Assembly (NCBI GenBank): GCA_002395085.1
Contig: DGVV01000050.1
Location: forward strand, 1-11,503
Direction of reading: 5' to 3'
DNA: 11,503 bases
Source of the DNA: Ruminococcus sp. UBA4275
GTDB lineage: Bacteria > Bacillota > Clostridia > Oscillospirales > Ruminococcaceae
In this document: piece by piece, positions 1-6,687 of the stretch
How the letters are laid out: the number at the start of each line of letters is the position of its first letter
How positions within the stretch are numbered: position 1 is the stretch's first letter
Program-made: the position numbers and the translations under genes
Notes under the pieces: model-generated
Database searches by the model: none
Seen by the model: only the letters and a program-made list of their open reading frames with translations
Told to the model about the DNA's origin: nothing

Positions 1-56
1 CTATAAGAAAAGTAATGTAAATGCGTTGAAATTCTAGGCTCGCAAAATAAGGGATT

Positions 57-79
57 CTTAAGGGCTAGTAGCCCTTAAG
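57..79. terminator. Perfect palindrome, possible terminator of the minus-strand operon
   Basis: CTTAAGGGCTA (57-67) and TAGCCCTTAAG (69-79) are exact reverse complements around a single central G, so RNA from either strand would fold into a stable hairpin. It lies 57 or more bases beyond the stop of the CPBP protease gene. Read on the minus strand it is followed by a weak T-rich stretch containing TTATTTT, not a classical T-run. CTCGC (39-43) and GCGAG (81-85) could form an additional outer stem. A terminator role is inferred; a dispersed palindromic repeat is the alternative. Confidence 0.45.
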
Positions 80-86
80 CGCGAGT

Positions 87-105
87 TTGAGGGCGGCGCC
101 CTCAA
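87..105. repeat. GC-rich hairpin next to the 57-79 palindrome
   Basis: TTGAGGGC (87-94) and GCCCTCAA (98-105) are exact reverse complements with a three-base GGC loop. This is the first hairpin met by minus-strand transcription after the stop codon at 136-138. No T-run follows on either strand, so it looks less like an intrinsic terminator than like an mRNA 3'-end stabiliser or half of a two-palindrome intergenic element. The structure is seen directly; the role is unknown. Confidence 0.45.
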
Positions 106-135
106 TATAAATTGTCTCCGCGGATTGCGATGCCG

Positions 136-1062
136 TTACGCTGTTGCAGCAGGGGCATCCGGCTGCTTCCGCTGCGGCAGGAGCAGCACAACCGCGATCG
201 AAACTACAAGCACTGCCGTCACAGCGAGACCGCCTTCCAGTCCGAATGTACCGCCGCTGAGCAGATCTTTGCCGCTGTTTGCGGACATCACCAGAACGGA
301 ATTGACAGGCTTGTTTCCGCTGACCTCAATGCCGTAAAACGTGCCCTGCATGAAATTCCATGTGCTGTGCATCGCAGCCACACCCCATACGCTGTCTGTG
401 CGCAGGAAATAAATGCCCGCAAAAACCGCATACAGCGCCAGATTGACATACGCAAGCGCTGTGATATTCTGATTGCCGCAGTGTCCGGCAGCAAAGCAGA
501 CCGCACTCACCAGCAGCGCCGTCAGCGGCTTGTGGTATGCGCCGGTACTGATCATCAGATAGCTGCGGTAGCCCAGTTCCTCGCTGAAGCCCTGTATCAT
601 CCAGCCGATGATGAAAAGAAGAAGCAGCAGAACCGGCATTTTTCCGGTTCCGGCAAATGTGAGTCCGCCGCCCAGCATCGCAATGCCAATCGACGCCGAC
701 AACATGGCTGCGCCCGCCGCGATGCCGATGAGATAATCAGAGACTGCGCGGCTGCGGGTGAATCCCATACTGCGGAAGCCGCGGCGTTCCAGAAAGCGGC
801 AGTAAACCAGCACCAGCGCAATGTCGATCAGGCGGGCTGGCAGCGTGAGATACAGCGGAACGGTATACTGTTCCTCGCCGGTGATGCGGATGCCGGCGGT
901 ATGGATCACGGCATAGAGAAGATCATGCGCGATGAGCGTAAGTGCCTGTACGATAAAGAAAAACAGCAGCACAATCAGAATATTCTGCATGAGCTGCTTC
1001 TCCGAATGTTCGCCGCCGCGGGCGAAGACAGGTGCGGTGTTTTTGAGTGTGGGGCGTTTCAT
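136..1062 (-). CDS. CPBP-family intramembrane metalloprotease (Abi/CAAX protease-like)
   Basis: This is a 308-residue polytopic membrane protein of the CPBP (CAAX protease and bacteriocin-processing) family. The family hallmarks are visible: a paired-Glu motif EELGYR (E161, E162, R166), a histidine after a hydrophobic stretch (FAAGH, H194) and an H-x3-N motif (HSTWN, H232 and N236). In this family these form the intramembrane active site. Hydrophobic segments fall near residues 26-46, 68-88, 110-131, 142-158, 178-194, 203-220 and 279-295. The N-terminus is short and basic and the C-terminus is a polar tail. The substrate cannot be told: members have been linked to prenyl-protein processing, bacteriocin self-immunity and other roles, and no bacteriocin or peptide gene is visible here. 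The ATG lies one base after the stop of the upstream pseudouridine synthase gene. Its likely ribosome-binding site GGAGGA (1079-1074) lies inside that gene's end, so translation is probably coupled. Confidence 0.87.
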   Translation of the reverse strand: MKRPTLKNTAPVFARGGEHSEKQLMQNILIVLLFFFIVQALTLIAHDLLYAVIHTAGIRITGEEQYTVPLYLTLPARLIDIALVLVYCRFLERRGFRSMGFTRSRAVSDYLIGIAAGAAMLSASIGIAMLGGGLTFAGTGKMPVLLLLLFIIGWMIQGFSEELGYRSYLMISTGAYHKPLTALLVSAVCFAAGHCGNQNITALAYVNLALYAVFAGIYFLRTDSVWGVAAMHSTWNFMQGTFYGIEVSGNKPVNSVLVMSANSGKDLLSGGTFGLEGGLAVTAVLVVSIAVVLLLPQRKQPDAPAATA

Positions 1063-1063
1063 G

Positions 1064-1918
1064 TTATGTTGATTCCTCCAGTATTGCCTGCATATCCGGG
1101 CGCAGCGGGGCAGTCAGCGCGATCTCCGCGCCTGTTTCGGGGTCAGGGAAACAGAGTTCGCCGCAGTGCAGCGCATGGGTATGCAAAATGGTACAGTCGC
1201 CGCCGTACAGCGCATCGCCCAGCAGCGGATAGCCGATATGTGCCAGATGCACGCGAATCTGATGTGTCCTGCCGGTCTCCAGCGTGATGCGCAGCAGTGT
1301 ACAGCGCGGGGTGATATGCACAGGCGCATAATGTGTGACCGCACGTCTGCCGTCCGCACGGACACAGCGCGTGATAACAGATTCCTGCTCCCGCGCAATG
1401 GGCGCATCGACCGTACCCGCCTGCGTCAGACCGTTCGGGACGAGCGCGAAATAGGTCTTGCGGACGCTGCCGCGCAGGGCGTGTGCGGCATAGGCGGTCT
1501 TTGCGATGAGACAAAGCCCAGAAGTATTGCGGTCAAGGCGGTTCAGCAGATGAAAGCCGCAGTCAGGATAGTGCGCCGCAAACCAGTTTCCGAGGGTATC
1601 ATCGCGGTGCAGCATCGAAGGATGCGAGGGCATCTCCGCGGGCTTATTCACGGCTATGACCTGCGCTGTCTCATAGACCGCAGGCACATTCAGCGCGGGA
1701 TTCGGCGTCAGATCACAGGTTTCCGGCAGATGCAGGCAGATGACATCCCCCGCACAGACGGTATCCACCGTGCGGATGGGTCTGCCGTTGCAGGTGATGC
1801 CGTCCGGCACTGCTTTCAGGCGGGTGATCGTCCGCGCAGATACCCCCGCTTTGCCGCGCAGAAAACTGCGGAGCTGCATTGGAGCAGGGCAGTCTGCCGT
1901 CAGGGTCAGGATGCCCAC
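1064..1918 (-). CDS. RluA-family RNA pseudouridine synthase with N-terminal S4-like domain
   Basis: This predicted enzyme isomerises uridine to pseudouridine in structured RNA (rRNA or tRNA) in the cytoplasm. From the chosen GTG start it has 284 residues. An S4-like RNA-binding region covers about residues 12-66. The catalytic motif RLDRNTSGL carries the family's essential aspartate (D129), and the conserved TGRTHQIRVHLAHIGYPLLGD block lies at about 206-226. These identify the RluA superfamily, but which base is modified (RluC-, RluD- or other-like) cannot be decided. The reading frame stays open to an ATG at 1984. I prefer GTG at 1918 because GGAGG (1930-1926) sits seven bases before it, because the upstream promoter predicts transcription starting near 1968, inside the longer frame, and because the extra 22 residues are Cys/Gly/Pro-rich and unlike the family. 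It is the first gene of a two-gene operon with the CPBP protease. Confidence 0.9.
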   Translation of the reverse strand: MGILTLTADCPAPMQLRSFLRGKAGVSARTITRLKAVPDGITCNGRPIRTVDTVCAGDVICLHLPETCDLTPNPALNVPAVYETAQVIAVNKPAEMPSHPSMLHRDDTLGNWFAAHYPDCGFHLLNRLDRNTSGLCLIAKTAYAAHALRGSVRKTYFALVPNGLTQAGTVDAPIAREQESVITRCVRADGRRAVTHYAPVHITPRCTLLRITLETGRTHQIRVHLAHIGYPLLGDALYGGDCTILHTHALHCGELCFPDPETGAEIALTAPLRPDMQAILEEST

Positions 1919-1925
1919 AGCAGCA

Positions 1926-1930
1926 CCTCC
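1926..1930 (-). promoter_or_regulatory. Ribosome-binding site fixing the GTG start of the pseudouridine synthase
   Basis: GGAGG reads on the minus strand from 1930 to 1926 (within GAGAGGAGGT), seven bases before GTG at 1918-1916. It is the strongest Shine-Dalgarno match near the 5' end of this gene and decides against the upstream ATG at 1984. Confidence 0.8.
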
Positions 1931-1945
1931 TCTCGTGAATTCGCA

Positions 1946-1961
1946 CGGGGGACAGCCCCCG
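1946..1961 (-). promoter_or_regulatory. GC hairpin in the 5' leader of the pseudouridine synthase mRNA
   Basis: On the minus strand CGGGGG-CTGT-CCCCCG forms a six-base-pair all-G/C stem with a four-base loop. It lies just after the predicted transcription start (near 1968) and about 12 bases before the Shine-Dalgarno sequence. It could protect the 5' end of the mRNA or affect ribosome access. The stem is seen directly; the role is inference. Confidence 0.4.
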
Positions 1962-1974
1962 CAGCACAGTAGAT

Positions 1975-2003
1975 ATGATACCACAAAAGAGCATAAATGT
2001 CAA
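1975..2003 (-). promoter_or_regulatory. Sigma-A-type promoter for the pseudouridine synthase / CPBP protease operon
   Basis: On the minus strand a perfect -35 box TTGACA (2003-1998) is followed by a 17-base spacer and a -10 box TATCAT (1980-1975, five of six consensus positions). Transcription should start near 1968, giving a leader of about 50 bases before the GTG at 1918. Confidence 0.8.
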
Positions 2004-2021
2004 ATTTCACAAAGTCTTCTG

Positions 2022-2079
2022 TATCTGCGGCAAAACTGGCAAAAAGATGCCCGAAACGACATAGTTTTTGCAGCAGATA
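2022..2079. repeat. Long imperfect inverted repeat between the divergent promoters
   Basis: The left arm TATCTGCGGCAAAAC (2022-2036) matches the reverse complement of the right arm GTTTTTGCAGCAGATA (2064-2079), apart from one mismatch and one extra A. The 27-base centre contains a small nested hairpin, GGCA (2038-2041) with TGCC (2048-2051). The repeat is centred near 2050, almost midway between the two divergent -35 boxes, and lies outside both predicted transcripts. That favours a DNA-level site such as an operator for a dimeric regulator. A transcript from an unseen promoter could also fold it into a stem-loop. Confidence 0.5.
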
Positions 2080-2110
2080 TTGAAAAAAAAGAGGCTTCCG
2101 GAAATAGAGC

Positions 2111-2139
2111 TTGACTTTTTCAGCCGATTCGCGTATACT
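2111..2139 (+). promoter_or_regulatory. Sigma-A-type promoter for the rnj-gdpP-rplI-dnaB-tilS-ftsH operon
   Basis: TTGACT (2111-2116) and TATACT (2134-2139) are separated by exactly 17 bases, each with five of six consensus positions. An A-rich tract at 2084-2092 upstream could act as an UP element. The predicted start of transcription, near 2146, leaves about 65 bases of leader before the preferred rnj start at 2211 and argues against the ATG at 2148, which would be almost leaderless. Confidence 0.8.
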
Positions 2140-2197
2140 TAATCTGTATGGTTATATCCAGATCACGGGGCAGGGGAAGCGGTCTCCTGTCCGGAAA

Positions 2198-2203
2198 GAG
2201 AGG
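2198..2203 (+). promoter_or_regulatory. Ribosome-binding site selecting the TTG start of rnj
   Basis: GAGAGG (2198-2203) is a fair Shine-Dalgarno match seven bases before TTG at 2211. No comparable site lies before the in-frame ATG at 2148. Confidence 0.6.
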
Positions 2204-2210
2204 TTTACGT

Positions 2211-4172
2211 TTGAACAGAAATCCCAATCGAAACGGCGCAAGCAAGGGAAAACCCGCGCCGAAGCAGAATCCGCAGGCGCGCAGCAAAGATAAGCGCCTC
2301 GGCATTCCTCTCGCCGCAATCGGCAGAAAAATCCTCCCGACCGATATTGTACAGGAGAAACTCTCGAAGCCGCGCAAGCAGGAAGCTGCTCCGGCTCCGG
2401 TCAAGCAGCCGCAGCAGCGGCTTCCGAAACAGCCGCCTGTACCCAAGGCATCTGCCGGCAACGCGAAACCGGCAAGCGTACAGCGTTCCCCGAAGGAGCG
2501 CGTGCAGCGCGCCAAGACCCCTGTGCGGATTATCCCGCTGGGCGGTCTCGGTGAAATCGGCAAGAATATGACTGTCATCGAGTGCGCAAACGATATGTTC
2601 ATCATCGACTGCGGTCTTGCATTTCCGGATGCCGAAATGCTCGGTGTTGATCTGGTCATTCCGGATTTCACCTACGTCGAGCGCAATGCGGATAAACTCC
2701 GCGGCATCGTCCTCACACACGGCCATGAGGACCACATCGGCGGTCTGGCATATCTGCTGAAAAAGGTCAATACGCCCGTCTACGGTACGCGCCTGACCCT
2801 CGCACTCGTCGAATCCAAACTCAAGGAGCATCAGCTCAGCGGCAAGGTGCAGCTCAATGAAGTCGCACCGCGCAAGACCATCCGCATGGGCTGCATGGCA
2901 GTCGAGCTGATTCATGTCAATCACTCCATCCCCGATGCCGTCGGCATGGCAATCCATACACCGGCGGGCGTGCTGGTGCATACCGGCGATTTCAAGGTCG
3001 ATTACTCCCCGATTGACGGCGGCATCATCGACCTCGGCAGATTCGGAGAACTCGGCAGCAAGGGCGTTCTCGCCCTCATGGCGGATTCCACCAACGCAGA
3101 GCGTCCGGGCTATACGCCTTCGGAGCGCAAGGTCGGTGAATCCTTTGATAAGCTCTTTGCAGAGGCGGAAGGCAAGCGCATCATCATCGCAACCTTCTCC
3201 TCGAACATCCACCGCGTCCAGCAGATCATCGACCACGCCGAAGCAAACGGCAGAAAGGTCGCGGTCTTCGGGCGCAGCATGGTCAATGTCATCACCATTG
3301 CGCGCGAACTGGGCTACCTCAATGTCAAGGACGGCACAATCATCGACATCGACCTCATGAACCGCTACAGTGCCAGCCAGATCGTCCTCATCACAACCGG
3401 CAGCCAGGGCGAGCCGATGTCCGCGCTCACCCGTATGGCAATGGGCGATCATAAAAAAGTAAACATTACACCACAAGATTTTATCATCATCTCCGCAACC
3501 CCGATCCCCGGCAACGAAAAGTATGTTACCCGCGTGGTCAATGAGCTGATGAAATCCGGCGCACACGTCGTCTACGAGCGGATGTATGATGTCCATGTCT
3601 CCGGTCACGCCTGCCAGGAGGAGCTGAAGCTCATCCTCGCGCTGACCAAACCGCGCTTCTTCATTCCGGTACACGGTGAATACAAGCACCTCAAAAAGCA
3701 CGCGGAACTCGCAATGGGCATCGGCATGGACCGCGACCATATCATTACCGGTCAGATCGGTGACATCATCGAATCCAACGGCGTCGATATGAAGATCGTC
3801 GGACAAGCGCCCTCCGGCAGAGTGCTGGTGGACGGTCTCGGCGTCGGTGATGTCGGTTCGATCGTCCTGCGCGACAGAAAGCATCTGGCACAGGATGGCC
3901 TCATCATCATCGTGGTCGGCATCGACCACGCAGAAAATGCCGTTGTCTCCGGACCGGAACTGATCTCCAGAGGCTTTGTCTATGTCCGTGAGGCAGAGGC
4001 GATGATGGAGGAGGCACGCAGCCGCCTCACCGATACCCTCGCAGGCTGCCCGCCGCATGAACTGCGCGACTGGAATGCCCTCAAGGCTAAGCTGCGCGAT
4101 GTCCTCTCGGACTATATCTTCAATACCACCAAGCGCTCCCCGATGATCCTCCCGATTATCATGGAGGTTTGA
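2211..4172 (+). CDS. rnj: Ribonuclease J (metallo-beta-lactamase/beta-CASP nuclease)
   Basis: RNase J combines 5'-to-3' exonuclease and endonuclease activity in mRNA decay and rRNA maturation in the cytoplasm. From the TTG start it has 653 residues. Residues 1 to about 104 are a Lys/Arg/Pro/Gln-rich, probably disordered extension. The core from about 105, opening with VRIIPLGGLGEIGKN, is about 549 residues, close to the 555 of B. subtilis RNase J1. Metal-binding residues are present: HGHEDH (170-175), a His near 238, HTGDF (257-261) and PVHGEY (His 488). Beta-CASP features include ADSTNAERPG, FSSNIHR (about 329-335) and HVSGHA. TTG at 2211 is preferred over ATG at 2148, which would add 21 residues, because of the GAGAGG site and the promoter position. 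It is the first gene of the plus-strand operon, 51 bases before gdpP. J1 and J2 paralogues cannot be distinguished here. Confidence 0.95.
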   Translation: MNRNPNRNGASKGKPAPKQNPQARSKDKRLGIPLAAIGRKILPTDIVQEKLSKPRKQEAAPAPVKQPQQRLPKQPPVPKASAGNAKPASVQRSPKERVQRAKTPVRIIPLGGLGEIGKNMTVIECANDMFIIDCGLAFPDAEMLGVDLVIPDFTYVERNADKLRGIVLTHGHEDHIGGLAYLLKKVNTPVYGTRLTLALVESKLKEHQLSGKVQLNEVAPRKTIRMGCMAVELIHVNHSIPDAVGMAIHTPAGVLVHTGDFKVDYSPIDGGIIDLGRFGELGSKGVLALMADSTNAERPGYTPSERKVGESFDKLFAEAEGKRIIIATFSSNIHRVQQIIDHAEANGRKVAVFGRSMVNVITIARELGYLNVKDGTIIDIDLMNRYSASQIVLITTGSQGEPMSALTRMAMGDHKKVNITPQDFIIISATPIPGNEKYVTRVVNELMKSGAHVVYERMYDVHVSGHACQEELKLILALTKPRFFIPVHGEYKHLKKHAELAMGIGMDRDHIITGQIGDIIESNGVDMKIVGQAPSGRVLVDGLGVGDVGSIVLRDRKHLAQDGLIIIVVGIDHAENAVVSGPELISRGFVYVREAEAMMEEARSRLTDTLAGCPPHELRDWNALKAKLRDVLSDYIFNTTKRSPMILPIIMEV

Positions 4173-4223
4173 ACGGCTGCGCCTGACACGGAATCAATCC
4201 TGCGAGAAAGAAGGTGATGTTTC

Positions 4224-6209
4224 ATGCAGGCAAGAAAACCGTGGCGGCTGCTCGCTGCAGTGGGATTGCTGGTGCTTTCTGCGCTCTGTGCAATCCTGCT
4301 TGCACACGCTTACTGGCACAGCATCCTGTTCTGGCTGACGGTGCTGATGTTTATTGGTTCGCTGATCTGGCTTCTGCTGGAACTGACGGCAATCCGCAGC
4401 AATGCCCTGCGGTATTTTGCGCAGATGAACACCACCCTCACCCGCACCATGCAGACTGTTCCGGAGTATATGCCTATCCCGATGGTCATTCTCAACAGCC
4501 GGCATGAGATCGTGTGGTATAATGATGCCTTCGCTGACAGCATTTCCGGCGGCGCAGAACTGTTCGGGAAACAGCTTCAGTCGGTGCTGCCGCTGCGTCC
4601 GGATGTGATCGGTGACGGCGAATCGCTGGAAACGGAAATCGGCGGCAGACAATACCGTGTCTCCCGCACGGACTATAACCGCAAGGAACACCATGCAGAA
4701 CTGCTCAGCTTTGAAGACATCACGGGCTATGTCACGCTCCGCCGCACCTATATGGAATCACGGCTGTGCGTACTGCTCATCGTCATCGACAACTATGAGG
4801 ATCTCTTCAAGGGCACCCGGCAGAGTGAGCGCGCTTCCGTGCTGGCTGCGCTGGAACTGCTCTTTGACCGTCTCCTCGACGGCACAGAAAGCATCTTCTG
4901 TCACCTCGATGAGGACCGCTTCCTCGTCCTGACAGAAGCCAAACACTGTCTCGAAATGGAGCGGGCGCATTTTCCGCTGCTCGATGAGGTGCGCAAGATC
5001 ATGGTACACGGCAAAACCGGCATGACACTCTCTATCGGTGTCGGCAGGAGCGGCGAAACCTTTGCCCAGAATGAAGCCTTCGCACAGCAGTCGCTCGATA
5101 TGGCACTGGGGCGCGGCGGCGATCAGGCGGCGATCAAAACCGAGAACGGCTATACCTTCTACGGCGGCGTCTCCAAGGGCATTGAACACCGCAACAAGGC
5201 GAAAAACCGTGCCATCGCGCGCGATCTCCATAAGCTGATGCTGCGCTGCGGTCATGTCTATATCATGGGTCACCGCGCAAGCGATCTCGATGCTGTCGGC
5301 GCTGCCGTCGGCGTTGCGTTCATCGCAGAACAAAGCGGCGTCCCCTATAATATCGTCATCCGGACGGAAACAACCCTCGCAAAGCTCCTCACTGACCGCA
5401 TCGAACAGGAGCTGCCGGGCTGCATGATCTCGCCGGAGGTCGCAAGAGAACGCATCACAGACAGCGATCTGCTGGTCATTGTCGATACGTTCAGCAAAGA
5501 CATCGTGGAAGACGTTGAGCTGTACTATCTCGCAAAACACGTTGTCGTCATAGACCACCACCGGCAGATGGTCAATTACCTCGACAATACCAGCATCAAG
5601 CTCCATGACCCCTATGCTTCTTCGGCTGCGGAGCTTGTCACAGGCATGATCCAGTTCTTCGACTGGCGCGATCAGATGCCGCAGTTTACGGCAGAAGCGC
5701 TGCTCTCCGGCATCATGCTCGATACCAAAAATTTCGTCATGCAGACAGGCGTTTATACCTTTGAGGCGGCGGCGTTCCTCAGAGAACGCGGCGCTGACCC
5801 CATTCAGGTCAAGACCCTGTTCGCAGAATCCCTCGATGCTTACCGTCACCGCTCGCGGCTTGTCGCAGATGCGGAACTGTACGGCAGATACGCGATCACC
5901 GTGGAGACAGAGCAGCTTCCGGATATCCGCATCATCGCCTCTCAGGCAGCCGATGAGCTGCTGGGCGTGGAAGGTGTTGCGGCATCCTTCGTCGTGTATA
6001 TGTCCGGACAGCAGGCGAGTATCTCCGCGCGTTCGCTCGGTCAGGTCAATGTGCAGCTCATCATGGAGCGGCTCGGCGGCGGCGGTCACCACATCATGGC
6101 GGCGACCCAGCGCAAAGACTGCGATGTGCAGGCGCTGCGCAGCGAACTCATCCGTGTGCTGGATGAGACTGATGCCGAACTCGAAGCGCAAACCGCACCG
6201 TCTGATTAA
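4224..6209 (+). CDS. gdpP: GdpP-type cyclic-di-AMP phosphodiesterase (DHH/DHHA1 family)
   Basis: This membrane-anchored enzyme hydrolyses cyclic di-AMP, the second messenger controlling potassium, osmotic and cell-wall homeostasis in Firmicutes. The 661-residue length and domain order match GdpP: two transmembrane segments (about 8-28 and 33-53), a PAS-like region (about 75-170; in characterised GdpP it can bind haem), a degenerate GGDEF domain (about 183-316) with LDEDRF in place of GGDEF, and then the catalytic DHH-DHHA1 module. Catalytic motifs are intact: GHRASDLDAVGA (H350, D354, D356), VDTFS (D431), VVIDHH (D454-H455-H456), GIMLD (D500) and GGGGHH (about 628-633). The degenerate GGDEF implies no cyclase activity, as is usual in the family. 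ATG at 4224 is preceded by AAGGTG (4211-4216), seven bases upstream. It is followed after 25 bases by rplI, the same linkage as in B. subtilis. Confidence 0.95.
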   Translation: MQARKPWRLLAAVGLLVLSALCAILLAHAYWHSILFWLTVLMFIGSLIWLLLELTAIRSNALRYFAQMNTTLTRTMQTVPEYMPIPMVILNSRHEIVWYNDAFADSISGGAELFGKQLQSVLPLRPDVIGDGESLETEIGGRQYRVSRTDYNRKEHHAELLSFEDITGYVTLRRTYMESRLCVLLIVIDNYEDLFKGTRQSERASVLAALELLFDRLLDGTESIFCHLDEDRFLVLTEAKHCLEMERAHFPLLDEVRKIMVHGKTGMTLSIGVGRSGETFAQNEAFAQQSLDMALGRGGDQAAIKTENGYTFYGGVSKGIEHRNKAKNRAIARDLHKLMLRCGHVYIMGHRASDLDAVGAAVGVAFIAEQSGVPYNIVIRTETTLAKLLTDRIEQELPGCMISPEVARERITDSDLLVIVDTFSKDIVEDVELYYLAKHVVVIDHHRQMVNYLDNTSIKLHDPYASSAAELVTGMIQFFDWRDQMPQFTAEALLSGIMLDTKNFVMQTGVYTFEAAAFLRERGADPIQVKTLFAESLDAYRHRSRLVADAELYGRYAITVETEQLPDIRIIASQAADELLGVEGVAASFVVYMSGQQASISARSLGQVNVQLIMERLGGGGHHIMAATQRKDCDVQALRSELIRVLDETDAELEAQTAPSD

Positions 6210-6234
6210 ACCATCAAGGTAGGAGGATACCAGA

Positions 6235-6687
6235 ATGAAAGTTATTTTGTTGCAGGATGTCAAAGGCACGGGCAAGAAGGGCGACGTCAAGAACGTCAGC
6301 GACGGCTATGCCCGCAATTTCCTGATCGGCAAGGGGCTGGCCGTGGAGGCAACCCCCGCCAATATCAATAAGCTCGAAGGTCAGAAGGCTTCTCAGCAGC
6401 ACAAGATCGACGTTGCCAAGCAGGAAGCAGAGGCACAGGCTGCCAAGCTCAAGGACAAGAAAATCACCATCCTCGCAAAGGCGGGGCAGGGCGGCAGACT
6501 GTTCGGCGCAATCACCCCCGGCAATGTCGCTGATGCCATCGCAGAACAGATCGGTTTCGCAGTTGACAAGCGCAAGATCACTGTCAGCGGCGAGATGAAG
6601 AACGCAGGCGATTATTCCGCAGAGGCAAAGCTCTATGCCGGTATCTCTGCAAAGTTCACGGTCTGCGTGGTGGCGGAAGATGCCTGA
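6235..6687 (+). CDS. rplI: Large-subunit ribosomal protein L9 (bL9)
   Basis: L9 binds 23S rRNA near the base of the L1 stalk and reaches outwards towards neighbouring ribosomes; it helps keep the reading frame. The 150-residue length is typical. The N-terminal domain begins with MKVILLQDVKGTGKKGDV and contains the family signature around DGYARNFLIGKGLA (about residues 22-36). A Lys/Ala/Gln-rich helical linker follows (about 41-77), then the C-terminal domain ending in VVAEDA. A strong ribosome-binding site GGAGG (6222-6226) lies eight bases before the ATG, as expected for a highly expressed ribosomal protein. The last eight bases overlap the start of dnaB. The gdpP-rplI-dnaB order is conserved in Firmicutes. 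Confidence 0.97.
   Translation: MKVILLQDVKGTGKKGDVKNVSDGYARNFLIGKGLAVEATPANINKLEGQKASQQHKIDVAKQEAEAQAAKLKDKKITILAKAGQGGRLFGAITPGNVADAIAEQIGFAVDKRKITVSGEMKNAGDYSAEAKLYAGISAKFTVCVVAEDA

Noticed and set aside
136..1062. CPBP protease as part of a bacteriocin or anti-phage system
   Set aside because: No precursor peptide, transporter, regulator or defence partner is visible nearby. Its neighbours are housekeeping genes.
112..1287. 391-codon open frame on the plus strand across both minus-strand genes
   Set aside because: Its translation is Arg/His/Gln/Cys-rich and lacks domain features. The minus strand carries the CPBP protease and pseudouridine synthase with clear motifs.
1919..1984. ATG at 1984 as the pseudouridine synthase start
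   Set aside because: It overlaps the promoter's -10 region and precedes the predicted transcript. The extra 22 residues are unlike the family.
2148..2210. ATG at 2148 as the rnj start
   Set aside because: It would lie within a few bases of the predicted transcription start and has no ribosome-binding site. TTG at 2211 has one at seven bases.
2205..4058. 617-codon open frame on the minus strand opposite rnj
   Set aside because: It mirrors the complete, motif-rich rnj frame. Its Asp/Cys/His-heavy translation matches no family and reflects G/C-biased codons read antisense.
4773..5171. Active diguanylate cyclase domain in gdpP
   Set aside because: The signature is LDEDRF rather than GGDEF, the usual degenerate form in GdpP proteins.
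4758..6290. 510-codon open frame on the minus strand opposite gdpP
   Set aside because: It is an antisense shadow of an intact GdpP and runs into the rplI start region.
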